In this document: positions 7,082 to 14,618 of the stretch, piece by piece
Numbering within the stretch: the stretch's first letter is position 1
Layout of the letters: each line of letters begins with the position of its first letter
Assembly (NCBI GenBank): GCA_965554225.1
Contig: CBEVZC010000074.1
Span: 1 to 14,748, forward strand
Source: BMS3ABIN04 sp965554225
GTDB taxonomy: Bacteria; Bacteroidota; Ignavibacteria; Ignavibacteriales; Melioribacteraceae
DNA: 14,748 nucleotides
Reading direction: 5' to 3'
Position numbers and translations under genes: made by a program
Notes under the pieces: model-generated
What the model was told of the DNA's origin: nothing
Databases searched by the model: none
What the model saw: only the letters and a program-made list of their open reading frames with translations

Positions 7082-8446
7082 TTAGTCATCAAACGATTTT
7101 GTCGGAATATCAAGCTCTTCCATTTTTCTATAAAGCGAAGATAAACCAATATTCAGAGCCTTTGCAGCAGCCTCTTTATCGTAATTATATTTTTTTACCG
7201 TTTTAATAATATGCTCTTTTTCAAATGTTTTTACCGCTTCTTTTAAAACTTCGGGATACAAATTTTCATTTGACTCGCAAATTAGGTAATCTGCAAGATT
7301 TTCCGGAGTAATAACCATACCAGTAGCGAAGATTACAGCACGTTCAATCACATTTTCCAATTCTCGTACTCCGCCGCGCCAGTTATGGTTCATCATAATT
7401 CTGATTGTTTCGTTATCTATTCTTAGATTCGGTTTACCCATTTCATAACAAAATTTATCAATAAAATGGTTAACAAGAATCGGAATATCTTCTTTCCTTT
7501 CGTTTAATGACGGCAGCTTAATTTCAACTACATTTAATCTGTAGTATAAGTCCTCTCTAAATTCACCGGTTTTTGTTTTTTCGAATATATCTTGATTTGT
7601 TGCTGCAATTATTCGCGCATTGGTTTTAACGGGAACTGTTCCGCCAACCGGTAAGAATTGTTTATCTTCAATTGCACGCAGTAATTTAACTTGCAAAGCT
7701 AAAGGAAGATCGCCAATTTCGTCAAGGAATAATGTTCCGCCGTCGGCGACTTTGAATAAACCAATTTTTTCATCAGTCGCACCCGTAAAAGATCCTTTTT
7801 TATGTCCGAACAACTCACTCTCAATTAAATTTTCCGATATTGCACCGCAATTTATAGGAAGGAATATGTCATTTTTTCTTTTACTATTATAATGTATTGC
7901 CTTTGCAACTAACTCTTTCCCAGTTCCGCTTTTTCCGTAAATTAAAACGTTGCTGTTGGTTGGAGCTACTTGGCGAATTAAATTGAAAACTTTATTCATA
8001 GATTCGCTTTTGCCGATTATATTTTCAAATCCAACCGGTGCCGAAATTCTTTTTCTTAGAGTTATATTTTCCGAAGCTGCGTGTTGATAATCTAACAATC
8101 TTTTAATTTTCATAATAAGATCGTCAAACTCAATAGGTTTTATAAAGTAATCGATAGCGCCTTTTCGTAGGGCATCAATAGCTGTGTCGATTGAGGCATA
8201 AGCCGTCATAATAATAAAAAAACTTTCGGGTGAAAAGTAGGAAGCCTTTTCCAATAGTTGAATCCCGTCCCATTTGGGCATTTTAATATCTGAAATGATA
8301 ATGTCGTAATCTTCCGATTTTATTTTATCTAAGGCTTCCTCGCCGTCCGAGGCAGTTTCGGCTCTGTAACCCTCCTCATTCAATATCATTTGTATTGATG
8401 TCCGGATTGCTTCTTCGTCGTCTACTACTAAAATTTTTGCGTTCAT
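7082..8446 (-). CDS. NtrC-family sigma-54-dependent response regulator
   Basis: This 454-residue protein has the classic three-domain layout. The receiver (1-120) has D9/D10, phospho-acceptor D53 (ISDIKMP), T81 and K103 all intact. The AAA+ sigma-54 activation domain (about 142-310) has Walker A GKSGTGKE (171-178) and Walker B GTLFLDEIGD (237-246). The sigma-54 contact loop is GSFTGA (218-223, codons 7778-7795), an Ala-to-Ser variant of GAFTGA. A C-terminal Fis-type helix-turn-helix follows (about 405-443, EAAAKALNIGLSSLYRKM). It should activate sigma-54 promoters when phosphorylated, most likely by the kinase encoded 24 bp upstream. An AAAGG lies 6 nt before the ATG. Target promoters cannot be deduced; I found no convincing -24/-12 element in the visible intergenic regions. 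Confidence 0.96.
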   Translation of the reverse strand: MNAKILVVDDEEAIRTSIQMILNEEGYRAETASDGEEALDKIKSEDYDIIISDIKMPKWDGIQLLEKASYFSPESFFIIMTAYASIDTAIDALRKGAIDYFIKPIEFDDLIMKIKRLLDYQHAASENITLRKRISAPVGFENIIGKSESMNKVFNLIRQVAPTNSNVLIYGKSGTGKELVAKAIHYNSKRKNDIFLPINCGAISENLIESELFGHKKGSFTGATDEKIGLFKVADGGTLFLDEIGDLPLALQVKLLRAIEDKQFLPVGGTVPVKTNARIIAATNQDIFEKTKTGEFREDLYYRLNVVEIKLPSLNERKEDIPILVNHFIDKFCYEMGKPNLRIDNETIRIMMNHNWRGGVRELENVIERAVIFATGMVITPENLADYLICESNENLYPEVLKEAVKTFEKEHIIKTVKKYNYDKEAAAKALNIGLSSLYRKMEELDIPTKSFDD

Positions 8447-8470
8447 AATGAACCTTTGTAATTAATATCG

Positions 8471-9967
8471 TTACTTGTTTATAGGTAATATTACCGAAAA
8501 TTTACTTCCTTTGCCAACCGTACTGGAAACTACTATATCACCGTTTAATTTTTTAATTATATTATAGCTAATCGCTAATCCTAATCCCGTGCCTTTGCCG
8601 GCTTCTTTTGTTGTAAAGAAAGGGTCAAAAATTTTCTTCAATATTGATTCGTCTATACCACATCCATTATCTATAAATTCGATATAAATATGTTTTTCGT
8701 CATGTGATGAAATAACTTTTATTTTCCCTCTTCCTTCAATTGCGTCCAGAGAATTTATCAATATGTTTATAAATACCTGAAGTAGCTGATCAGGTACAAT
8801 TTTTACAAATGGAGATTTCTCATCAAATTTTGTAATAAATTGAACTTCTTTAACACGCTTATCGTATTTAACTATTCCCAAAGCGGTTTTTATTATATCC
8901 GTTACTTGGGTCAGTTCTTCAATGTTACTTGGCGGGCGGGATAAATCAACTAATTCTCTAACGATCTTTGAAATTCTGTCTATGTTTTCCTTTATGTTTT
9001 TTAAAAGGTTAGCAGAAAACTTATCTTCATTTTTCCTTTGTAATATTTGTACAAGTGACGAAATAGATGTAAGCGGGTTCCCAATTTCGTGTGCCACACC
9101 GGCCGCTAATTGACCAATCACAGCTAGTTTTTCCGATTGATCGACTTGCTGTTGAAGTCTTTTTACTTCTGTTACATCTTTTATTACAACTGTTCTTCCG
9201 TAATAATTGCCCTTTGCATTCTGAAGTCTTGTAACGTTTAATTGTACAGGAATTAAATCACCTGATTTTGTAGTACGTTCCGTTTCTAATATTTGAACTT
9301 TTCCGCTCTTATTAACCTCCGAAATTATGAAGTCAAGCTCTTTTTTATATTTATCTTTATTGGGTATCAAAAAAGAAGACGGTTTATTTAAAACATCCTC
9401 TTTTGTATATCCAAAAATATTTTGGGCACCTTCATTCCACGCTACAATACTTTCGTCCTTGTCAATAACCATTATTGCAGAATCAGCTGTTTGAAGAATA
9501 TTTTGTAAGTATTGTTGATTCTGTTCAAGTTTTTGGGTTAATCTATCTATGTTCTTGGAAAGCTCATAAGTTTTTTTCTCCTGATGCATCATGCTGAAAC
9601 GGGCAAAAACCTCTTCGAAAAGTTCATCAATAAAACCTATCAGAAATAGAGAATCAGTATTTCTTTTTTCCTCGGATTCTAAACGATTAATTATTTCGTT
9701 TCTCCCAATGCTAAAAACATTACTTACTTCAAGAAGTGTAAGATCTAAGCGGGATAACTCTTTGTAAATTAATTTTAAATGCTTGTCTATTAGACTATCC
9801 TCAGTACCTTGAAGTATTTCTCGAAAAAGATTAAGGTTCTCTTTTATAGAACGATCTATTTGTTCTTTTGTGAATTTATTGCGAAAGGATTTTAATACTT
9901 TTTCCGCCCAGTTTGCCGCAATAATGTTGAAATATTTATTAATGAGGTTTAGTAGTAATTTTTTCAT
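8471..9967 (-). CDS. NtrB-like PAS histidine kinase, soluble
   Basis: This 498-residue kinase is the probable partner of the NtrC-like regulator encoded immediately downstream. Residues 1-130 form an all-helical domain with no membrane segment, resembling RsbRD-type N-terminal sensory domains (inference from helical pattern and the conserved early Trp, W20). A short coiled coil (about 133-152) leads to a PAS domain (about 153-272: ADSAIMVIDKDESIVAWNEGA, TVVIKDVTEV). HisKA follows with phospho-acceptor H293 in AAGVAHEIGNPL, the NtrB/AtoS-type motif. The HATPase domain has N-box FINILINSLDAI (399-410), DNGCGI (433-438), FDPFFTTK (447-454) and GTGLGLAIS (459-467), all intact. It starts 3 bp after the reductase stop with no ribosome binding site, suggesting translation is coupled to that gene. 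The signal sensed is unknown. Confidence 0.94.
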   Translation of the reverse strand: MKKLLLNLINKYFNIIAANWAEKVLKSFRNKFTKEQIDRSIKENLNLFREILQGTEDSLIDKHLKLIYKELSRLDLTLLEVSNVFSIGRNEIINRLESEEKRNTDSLFLIGFIDELFEEVFARFSMMHQEKKTYELSKNIDRLTQKLEQNQQYLQNILQTADSAIMVIDKDESIVAWNEGAQNIFGYTKEDVLNKPSSFLIPNKDKYKKELDFIISEVNKSGKVQILETERTTKSGDLIPVQLNVTRLQNAKGNYYGRTVVIKDVTEVKRLQQQVDQSEKLAVIGQLAAGVAHEIGNPLTSISSLVQILQRKNEDKFSANLLKNIKENIDRISKIVRELVDLSRPPSNIEELTQVTDIIKTALGIVKYDKRVKEVQFITKFDEKSPFVKIVPDQLLQVFINILINSLDAIEGRGKIKVISSHDEKHIYIEFIDNGCGIDESILKKIFDPFFTTKEAGKGTGLGLAISYNIIKKLNGDIVVSSTVGKGSKFSVILPINK

Positions 9968-9970
9968 TTT

Positions 9971-11137
9971 TTAAAAAAATACTTTTGCAACATCAATTAA
10001 CAAAGAAGGTTTATTAAATAGTGCTGTTTTAAATACATTTCCGATTGATCTTTTTTCAAACGGAATTTTTTCAACAGCTTGAGCAATGTCATTAAATTTT
10101 TCATCCGAAAAGTTATAAATACCATTTTTAAGTTTTTCAAAAATCAAATGTCTTTTCCCCAATCTTTTATTCCATCGTTTTTCATATTCAAAAATATGAT
10201 CAAGATTATTTCCTTGAACCGCTTCAGCGCCAACTGTCCCGGCTATACTGCCGCCTATCATTCCACTCACTATTCCTCCGCCTGATAGAGGATTAACTTG
10301 TCTTGCCGCATCACCAACTACCATAATGCCGGGCGCTGCTATCTTTTCTAAAGTAGGCACACACGGAACACCGCCTGCAATAGTTGTTAAGATGGAAGCA
10401 TCGGGATAATTCTTTTCCATAAAATGGTTAAGAAATGAAAGAGCCGATTTCTTTTTTCCAATATTTCCTCCAACGCCTAAACCAATATTAGCGGAATTAT
10501 TTCCTTTGGGGAAAATCCAGAAGTAACCTTCGGGCGCAAATTCTTTACCAAAATAAAAATAGCATGTTTGATCGTCAATATTATTAATCCTGGCAGCTGT
10601 AATTTGAACGGCACTTTCCATATCTCTAAAATCAACATGTGTTTTAAGTCCTGCCCATCTTCCAACTCTCGACTCAACTCCATCGGCAGCAATTACAATT
10701 TTGGCTTTTACCTGTTTTCCTTCACCTTGAAATTCATATTTTACTCCGGCAACCTTATCGTTCTCAAAAAGTAGTCCGTTTACATAAGCTCTTGTTAAGA
10801 ATTCGGCTCCTGCTTTTGAAGCAGATTTAGCAAGTTCATAGTCAAAAATTCTTCTTTCAAGTACGTAACCTTCTTCTTCAAGCGGAATTAAAACTTGAGT
10901 TCCATTAGGTGAAATGAAAGAAAACTTATTTATAGTTGCTGCAATAAATTTAGAATCTGAATTGATAAATTCTTCTATTCCGGCTTTGCTAACAGCTTCA
11001 CCGCATCTTACCGGATAACCAACGTCCCTATCTTTTTCCAAGACTAAAACGGAAGCTCCTTTTTCAGCTGCAAATCTTGCAGCCATCGATCCGGCGGGTC
11101 CTGCTCCTACAATTACTATATCATATTCATCAAGCAT
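9971..11137 (-). CDS. Geranylgeranyl reductase-family FAD-dependent oxidoreductase
   Basis: This 388-residue flavoprotein of the p-hydroxybenzoate hydroxylase fold has FAD-binding GAGPAG (11-16), LVLEKD (31-36) and the family-typical PVRCGE motif (42-47) with its conserved Cys45. YFWIFPKG (205-212) matches the YxWxFPxG substrate-cavity motif, and GDAAR...NPLSGGGI (275-289) is the second FAD motif. Family members hydrogenate double bonds of isoprenoid chains: archaeal lipids, phytyl side chains, or menaquinone tails (MenJ). No chlorophyll or archaeal lipid genes are visible, so a quinone or other polyprenyl lipid is the likelier substrate (inference). It overlaps the ferredoxin gene by 8 bp. 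Archaeal homologues can use ferredoxin as reductant, which fits. AAGGA 7 nt upstream fixes the start. Confidence 0.92.
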   Translation of the reverse strand: MLDEYDIVIVGAGPAGSMAARFAAEKGASVLVLEKDRDVGYPVRCGEAVSKAGIEEFINSDSKFIAATINKFSFISPNGTQVLIPLEEEGYVLERRIFDYELAKSASKAGAEFLTRAYVNGLLFENDKVAGVKYEFQGEGKQVKAKIVIAADGVESRVGRWAGLKTHVDFRDMESAVQITAARINNIDDQTCYFYFGKEFAPEGYFWIFPKGNNSANIGLGVGGNIGKKKSALSFLNHFMEKNYPDASILTTIAGGVPCVPTLEKIAAPGIMVVGDAARQVNPLSGGGIVSGMIGGSIAGTVGAEAVQGNNLDHIFEYEKRWNKRLGKRHLIFEKLKNGIYNFSDEKFNDIAQAVEKIPFEKRSIGNVFKTALFNKPSLLIDVAKVFF

Positions 11138-11330
11138 TTCCGGTTCCTTTAACTCCGTTTTTATTAAATTTTAGAACCTCGATTGGGCATGACCATACGC
11201 ACTTGGAGCAATTTGTACAAAGTTCTTCTATTATTTTTATATCCGCTTCTTTAAGTTCGATTGCATCTTCAGGGCAAATGCCTACACAGCAACCGCAAAA
11301 ATCACATTTGTCCGGTAGAATTTCTATCAT
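11130..11330 (-). CDS. 2x[4Fe-4S] ferredoxin
   Basis: This small ferredoxin (66 residues from the ATG) has two full cluster motifs. They are CDFCGCCVGICP (Cys at positions 9, 12, 15, 19) and CTNCSKCVWSCP (Cys at 38, 41, 44, 48), counted from this ATG. All eight ligands are present. It most likely passes low-potential electrons to the reductase whose start codon overlaps its last codons. The start is uncertain. The frame is open further upstream, with TTG codons at 11336 and 11342. The AAAGGA at 11344-11349 is 13 nt from the ATG but 7 nt from the TTG at 11336. The difference is only two to four residues. It is probably the first gene of the operon running to the NtrC-like regulator. Confidence 0.93.
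   Translation of the reverse strand: MIEILPDKCDFCGCCVGICPEDAIELKEADIKIIEELCTNCSKCVWSCPIEVLKFNKNGVKGTGNA
11145..11149 (-). promoter_or_regulatory. Ribosome binding site of the reductase, inside the ferredoxin gene
   Basis: AAGGA on the minus strand lies 7 nt before the reductase ATG at 11135-11137 and within the last codons of the ferredoxin gene. The position and the 8-bp overlap suggest translational coupling that keeps ferredoxin and reductase in proportion. Confidence 0.7.
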
Positions 11331-11342
11331 CAGCAAAATCAA

Positions 11343-11606
11343 ATCCTTTCTTAAAATTGAGAATTAAAAATAAATAATAAGGGATTCAAATTAAAGAAGA
11401 ATAAATCTGAATGCACTATATTTTAATTAATTAAATCCTCATCTCTTCAACGCTGATTTTTGGAAATTGATGCGAAGATTAATATAATTTGGCAGCAAAG
11501 AATAAAATACTTTAAACTCACGGGAATTTATAAGAGTCTACAAATTAAAAACATATTAAAATGTTACGATAATAATTTAGTACAATTTCTTCTTAAGAAA
11601 AACTAA
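11343..11606. other. Divergent intergenic region between the ferredoxin operon and the orphan kinase
   Basis: This very AT-rich stretch must hold the promoters of both flanking units. Apart from the possible plus-strand promoter listed separately and the ferredoxin ribosome binding site, I see only AT palindromes (TTAATTAATTAA near 11423-11434, TTCTTAAGAA near 11590-11600). These could be operators or simply reflect base composition. I see no small gene, RNA gene or convincing sigma-54 element. Confidence 0.6.
11460..11488 (+). promoter_or_regulatory. Possible sigma-70-type promoter for the PAS-GAF kinase
   Basis: TTGGAA (11460-11465) and a perfect TATAAT (11483-11488) are separated by 17 bp, the ideal spacing. 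Transcripts would start about 110 nt before the ATG at 11607. In such AT-rich DNA a TATAAT match can arise by chance, and the primary sigma factor of this lineage may prefer other boxes, so this is tentative. Confidence 0.3.
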
Positions 11607-13226
11607 ATGAATACAACGGCAAATAAAATAGCGAAGCATAAATATTCCGGTTGGAGTAGAAGAGATACTAACGGATTAAATAGTCTCTTTACTTCTATTT
11701 TCGAATCTGCCGATGTTGCGAAATGTATAATTAATTCCGATGGAATAATTGTGGATGCAAACCGCTTGTTCTGCAGAATGCTTGGTTATACACGCAAAGA
11801 ATTATTAGGATTGCATTATTTTATTTTAGTCCCTTCCGACTCGCGCGAGAAATCCGGCGAATTTCACAACAAAATACTCTCTGATGCACAAATATTAAAA
11901 TTTGAAGAAAAGCTAAGACGAAGAAACGGGACTCATTTCTATGCTTTCACTACTAATATTAAAGTCAGTGATGAAAGAGGAAATCTATATAGAGTTGTTT
12001 CCGTTGAAGATATTTCAGACAGAATGAAAAATGAACTTCTTCAGTCTGTGTTACTAAAAATATCTAGAGAAGCTACATTTTCAAACTCACCCGATACTTT
12101 GTATTCTTTAATTCACGAATCAATCTCGCAGATAATTCCTATTACAAATATTGATGTCTTCTTAATTGAGAACAAAGAGTTGGTTAAGAAATATTCTAAT
12201 CATAAATTTAGCGATGAATGGTTAACGGTATATTTTGCCAATTATTCATTAGATAAAAAAGAAGGTTTACTTTTAGATAAAAAGAAATTGAAAAATATTC
12301 TGCTTGAAAATAATCATCTTTTCAAAAGCGATAGACTTCCGGAATCCTTTTTAGGTATCCCGTTAAAAACGCAGACAGATATTTTGGGCGCTATTACTTT
12401 ACAGAGCTTTGATAAAAAATATAATTATTCGGGAGATGATAAAGTTTTATTAGAGTTAATATCCGATCAAGTAGCACGGGTAATTGAAAGAAAAAATTAT
12501 GAACTTAAGTTGAAAAAGGCAAAAGAAGAAGCGGAAGAATCCAGTAAGCTAAAATCACAATTTTTAGCTCAAATTTCTCACGAAGTTCGAACTCCGTTGA
12601 ATTCTATTTTAAGCTTTACTTCACTAATTGAAAGTGAACTTAAAGGAAAATTAAGCGAGGACCTGAAAGACAGTTTTGAGATAATTAACAACGGCGGAGA
12701 ACGCTTGAGAAGAACTATTGAACTTTTGTTAAATGCTTCACAGCTTCAGAACGGCAAATATAAAGTTCACATTGAGGATGTAGACTTGGTAAAATATGTA
12801 CTACAGCCTATAATCAAACAATTTTCTCTGCAGGCGAAAGAGAAAGAATTAAAACTGGAATTTGAAAATAATTTGGGTAATTCGAATGTTGTTTGCGATG
12901 TATATACGACAGGACAAATTCTAATAAATATTATTGATAATGCGTTTAAGTATACAAAGCAGGGAGAGATTATTGTTAGAGCGTTTAAAAATAGTTCCGG
13001 GAAAATTCAAGTAGATGTTGCAGATACCGGCATAGGAATTTCAGAAGAATATCTGCCTAAAATCTTTGAAACTTTTTCTCAAGAAGAGGCCGGTTATACA
13101 AGGAAATATGAAGGTATGGGATTAGGATTAGCTTTAGTTAAAGAATATGCCTTATTAAATAATATTGAGATTTCGGTTGAAAGTAAAAAAGGAAAAGGAA
13201 CTAAATTTTCAATTATTTTTAATTAA
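11607..13226 (+). CDS. PAS-GAF sensor histidine kinase (orphan)
   Basis: This 539-residue kinase has no membrane segment. The PAS domain (about 26-140: DGIIVDANRLFCRMLGYTRKE, then VVSVEDISDRMK) is followed by a GAF domain (about 150-298, with FLGIPLKTQTDILGAITLQ). A helical linker (298-318) leads to HisKA with phospho-acceptor H325 in QISHEVRTPLN. The HATPase_c domain has N-box NIIDNAFKYT (441-450), DTGIGIS (473-479) and MGLGLALVK (504-512). All catalytic boxes are present, so it should be active. It is transcribed alone, divergently from the ferredoxin operon. No response regulator is next to it, so its output partner is elsewhere or is the NtrC-like protein encoded nearby. The ligand of the PAS/GAF module cannot be told. 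The start is the first ATG; no clear ribosome binding site precedes it. Confidence 0.93.
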   Translation: MNTTANKIAKHKYSGWSRRDTNGLNSLFTSIFESADVAKCIINSDGIIVDANRLFCRMLGYTRKELLGLHYFILVPSDSREKSGEFHNKILSDAQILKFEEKLRRRNGTHFYAFTTNIKVSDERGNLYRVVSVEDISDRMKNELLQSVLLKISREATFSNSPDTLYSLIHESISQIIPITNIDVFLIENKELVKKYSNHKFSDEWLTVYFANYSLDKKEGLLLDKKKLKNILLENNHLFKSDRLPESFLGIPLKTQTDILGAITLQSFDKKYNYSGDDKVLLELISDQVARVIERKNYELKLKKAKEEAEESSKLKSQFLAQISHEVRTPLNSILSFTSLIESELKGKLSEDLKDSFEIINNGGERLRRTIELLLNASQLQNGKYKVHIEDVDLVKYVLQPIIKQFSLQAKEKELKLEFENNLGNSNVVCDVYTTGQILINIIDNAFKYTKQGEIIVRAFKNSSGKIQVDVADTGIGISEEYLPKIFETFSQEEAGYTRKYEGMGLGLALVKEYALLNNIEISVESKKGKGTKFSIIFN

Positions 13227-14572
13227 TTATTCGGGATATTATTTTTTTTTGAACCGTCCGGATTATACAAAGCTCTTCTCACAAGTTTTCCCAATTGATA
13301 TTTAGCTTCACTTTTTAATAAGCCGTTTTTATAGTATTTGTAATAATTACCGTTTTTTAATCCGTCTTTAAAATATCCATATTCTTCAATTTCTCCATTC
13401 GGAAAATAAGCAGTAAACATTTCGTTTTTCTTTCCGTTTCTATACATTATTTCCGATTTGGTCTTTCCATTTTGAAAAAACTCTTTTGCTTCGCCCGTCG
13501 GTATACTATCTTTATAAATTACAAATGATTTTAACTTACCGGTTTTATAAAAATACTTTGCAGTATCTTGAAGAACACCGTTATAATAATTAAGAATTGA
13601 AACTAAATATCCATTAGAATTATAATTGTATTCTTTCCCGTTTATTGTATCGGCAGAATAGTTAACAATTTTTTGCAGAATACCGGAATTGGAATAATAG
13701 CGACTGGCGCTGTCCAGTCGGCCGTCTTTATAGTTAGCGGCTGATTTTAAAAATCCGTTTTCATAGTAGGTTTTGTTTAATCCGTTTAGTTCGCCGAGAT
13801 GAAAATGCTTCTCTGATTTTAATACTCCGTTTGCATAATAATCGTTAAATTCCTCTTCGATTTTGTCAAAATTACCAACTATATCAAATCTCTTTCTTTT
13901 TACAACTTGTCCGTTAATATAAGTGTCAATAACTTTAATAGAACCGTCCGGATAATAAATGTAAGATGTTCCGTCGAGTTTATTGTTTTTATAATGAGCT
14001 TCTAAAGCAACACTGCCATAGTCATTGTAAACTTTGCTGGTTCCTTCTAATTTCCCGTTTACGTAATTACGAACAACTTCTAATTTCCCGTCTTTGTTAA
14101 AAATTTTGGAAATACCGTTTAATTTATTGTTGTCGTAATTCCAAATACCTTGTAAAGTCCCGTCTTTATAATATGTTTCTGTGAATCCTGTTCTAATTCC
14201 GTTTCCAAAATTTGGTGTTGCCCATAGCTCCCCTGTTTCGTAATACCATTTTGACTTACCCTCTAACTTACCGTGAAGATAATTCCATATCATGCTTAAA
14301 GTACCGTCTTCAAAATACCAGTATGATTTTCCTTCTTCCAAACCATTTTGATATTCCCAATCTTTCCATAAAGCTCCGCTTTCGTAATATTCTTTATATT
14401 CACCATTCCTTTTCCCGTTAACATAAGTCCCTACCGACTTTAATTTACCGCTGTTATAAAAAGTTTTTTTTATTTCACTGTGGGAATTATTTTGAGCCGG
14501 GATTATGGTTGAGAATAAAAAGACAAAAAATACAGTAGTAAAAAATATACTAATGAATTTTAAAGTATTCAC
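13223..14572 (-). CDS. Secreted MORN-variant (YwqK-like) repeat protein
   Basis: I start this at a GTG (14570-14572), which gives MNTLKF, a hydrophobic core and a cleavage site near PAQ (about 27): a good signal peptide. An in-frame ATG at 14656 would add 28 residues and run 38 bp into the upstream thioredoxin-like gene, burying the signal peptide; I consider it less likely. The mature protein is about 16 tandem MORN_2 units with a 24-residue pitch (pattern YYxNGxLK...YxNGKLxG). The array is interrupted once near the middle (QVVKRKRFDIVGNF) and ends in a partial unit. MORN-variant arrays form beta-hairpin ladders; similar proteins are often labelled YwqK-family antitoxin, a name without functional support here. 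No enzymatic motif is visible. It probably acts in the periplasm or at the surface. Its stop overlaps the kinase stop tail to tail. Confidence 0.85.
   Translation of the reverse strand: MNTLKFISIFFTTVFFVFLFSTIIPAQNNSHSEIKKTFYNSGKLKSVGTYVNGKRNGEYKEYYESGALWKDWEYQNGLEEGKSYWYFEDGTLSMIWNYLHGKLEGKSKWYYETGELWATPNFGNGIRTGFTETYYKDGTLQGIWNYDNNKLNGISKIFNKDGKLEVVRNYVNGKLEGTSKVYNDYGSVALEAHYKNNKLDGTSYIYYPDGSIKVIDTYINGQVVKRKRFDIVGNFDKIEEEFNDYYANGVLKSEKHFHLGELNGLNKTYYENGFLKSAANYKDGRLDSASRYYSNSGILQKIVNYSADTINGKEYNYNSNGYLVSILNYYNGVLQDTAKYFYKTGKLKSFVIYKDSIPTGEAKEFFQNGKTKSEIMYRNGKKNEMFTAYFPNGEIEEYGYFKDGLKNGNYYKYYKNGLLKSEAKYQLGKLVRRALYNPDGSKKNNIPNN
13260..14470 (-). repeat. Array of about 16 diverged 72-bp (24-residue) MORN-variant repeats
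   Basis: The repeat pattern is seen in the protein: aromatic pair, small turn ending in Gly, Leu-Lys, then Tyr-x-Asn-Gly-Lys-Leu-x-Gly. Units such as those at about 14150-14380 are regular, with an insertion near 13850-13930. The DNA copies are well diverged, so this is an old array rather than a recent expansion. Boundaries are approximate. Confidence 0.7.
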
Positions 14573-14618
14573 AGTTGAAAATTTTGGTATACTTAGCTGC
14601 TTAACGGAGAAATGCAAT

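Noticed and set aside
10477..10692. Second minus-strand frame inside the reductase gene
   Set aside because: It is an alternative frame within the conserved reductase and has no domain features.
11077..11367. Plus-strand open frame across the ferredoxin gene
   Set aside because: It is the antisense of the ferredoxin Cys motifs and the reductase FAD motif, which are unmistakable on the minus strand.
11461..11480. Possible sigma-54 -24/-12 element (GG...GC)
   Set aside because: The GG and GC are separated by 8 bp instead of the required 10, and the flanking bases do not match TGGCAC/TTGC.
13223..14572. Toxin-antitoxin system based on the YwqK antitoxin label of MORN-variant proteins
   Set aside because: The protein has a signal peptide and no toxin gene is adjacent; the label is inherited from databases and not supported here.
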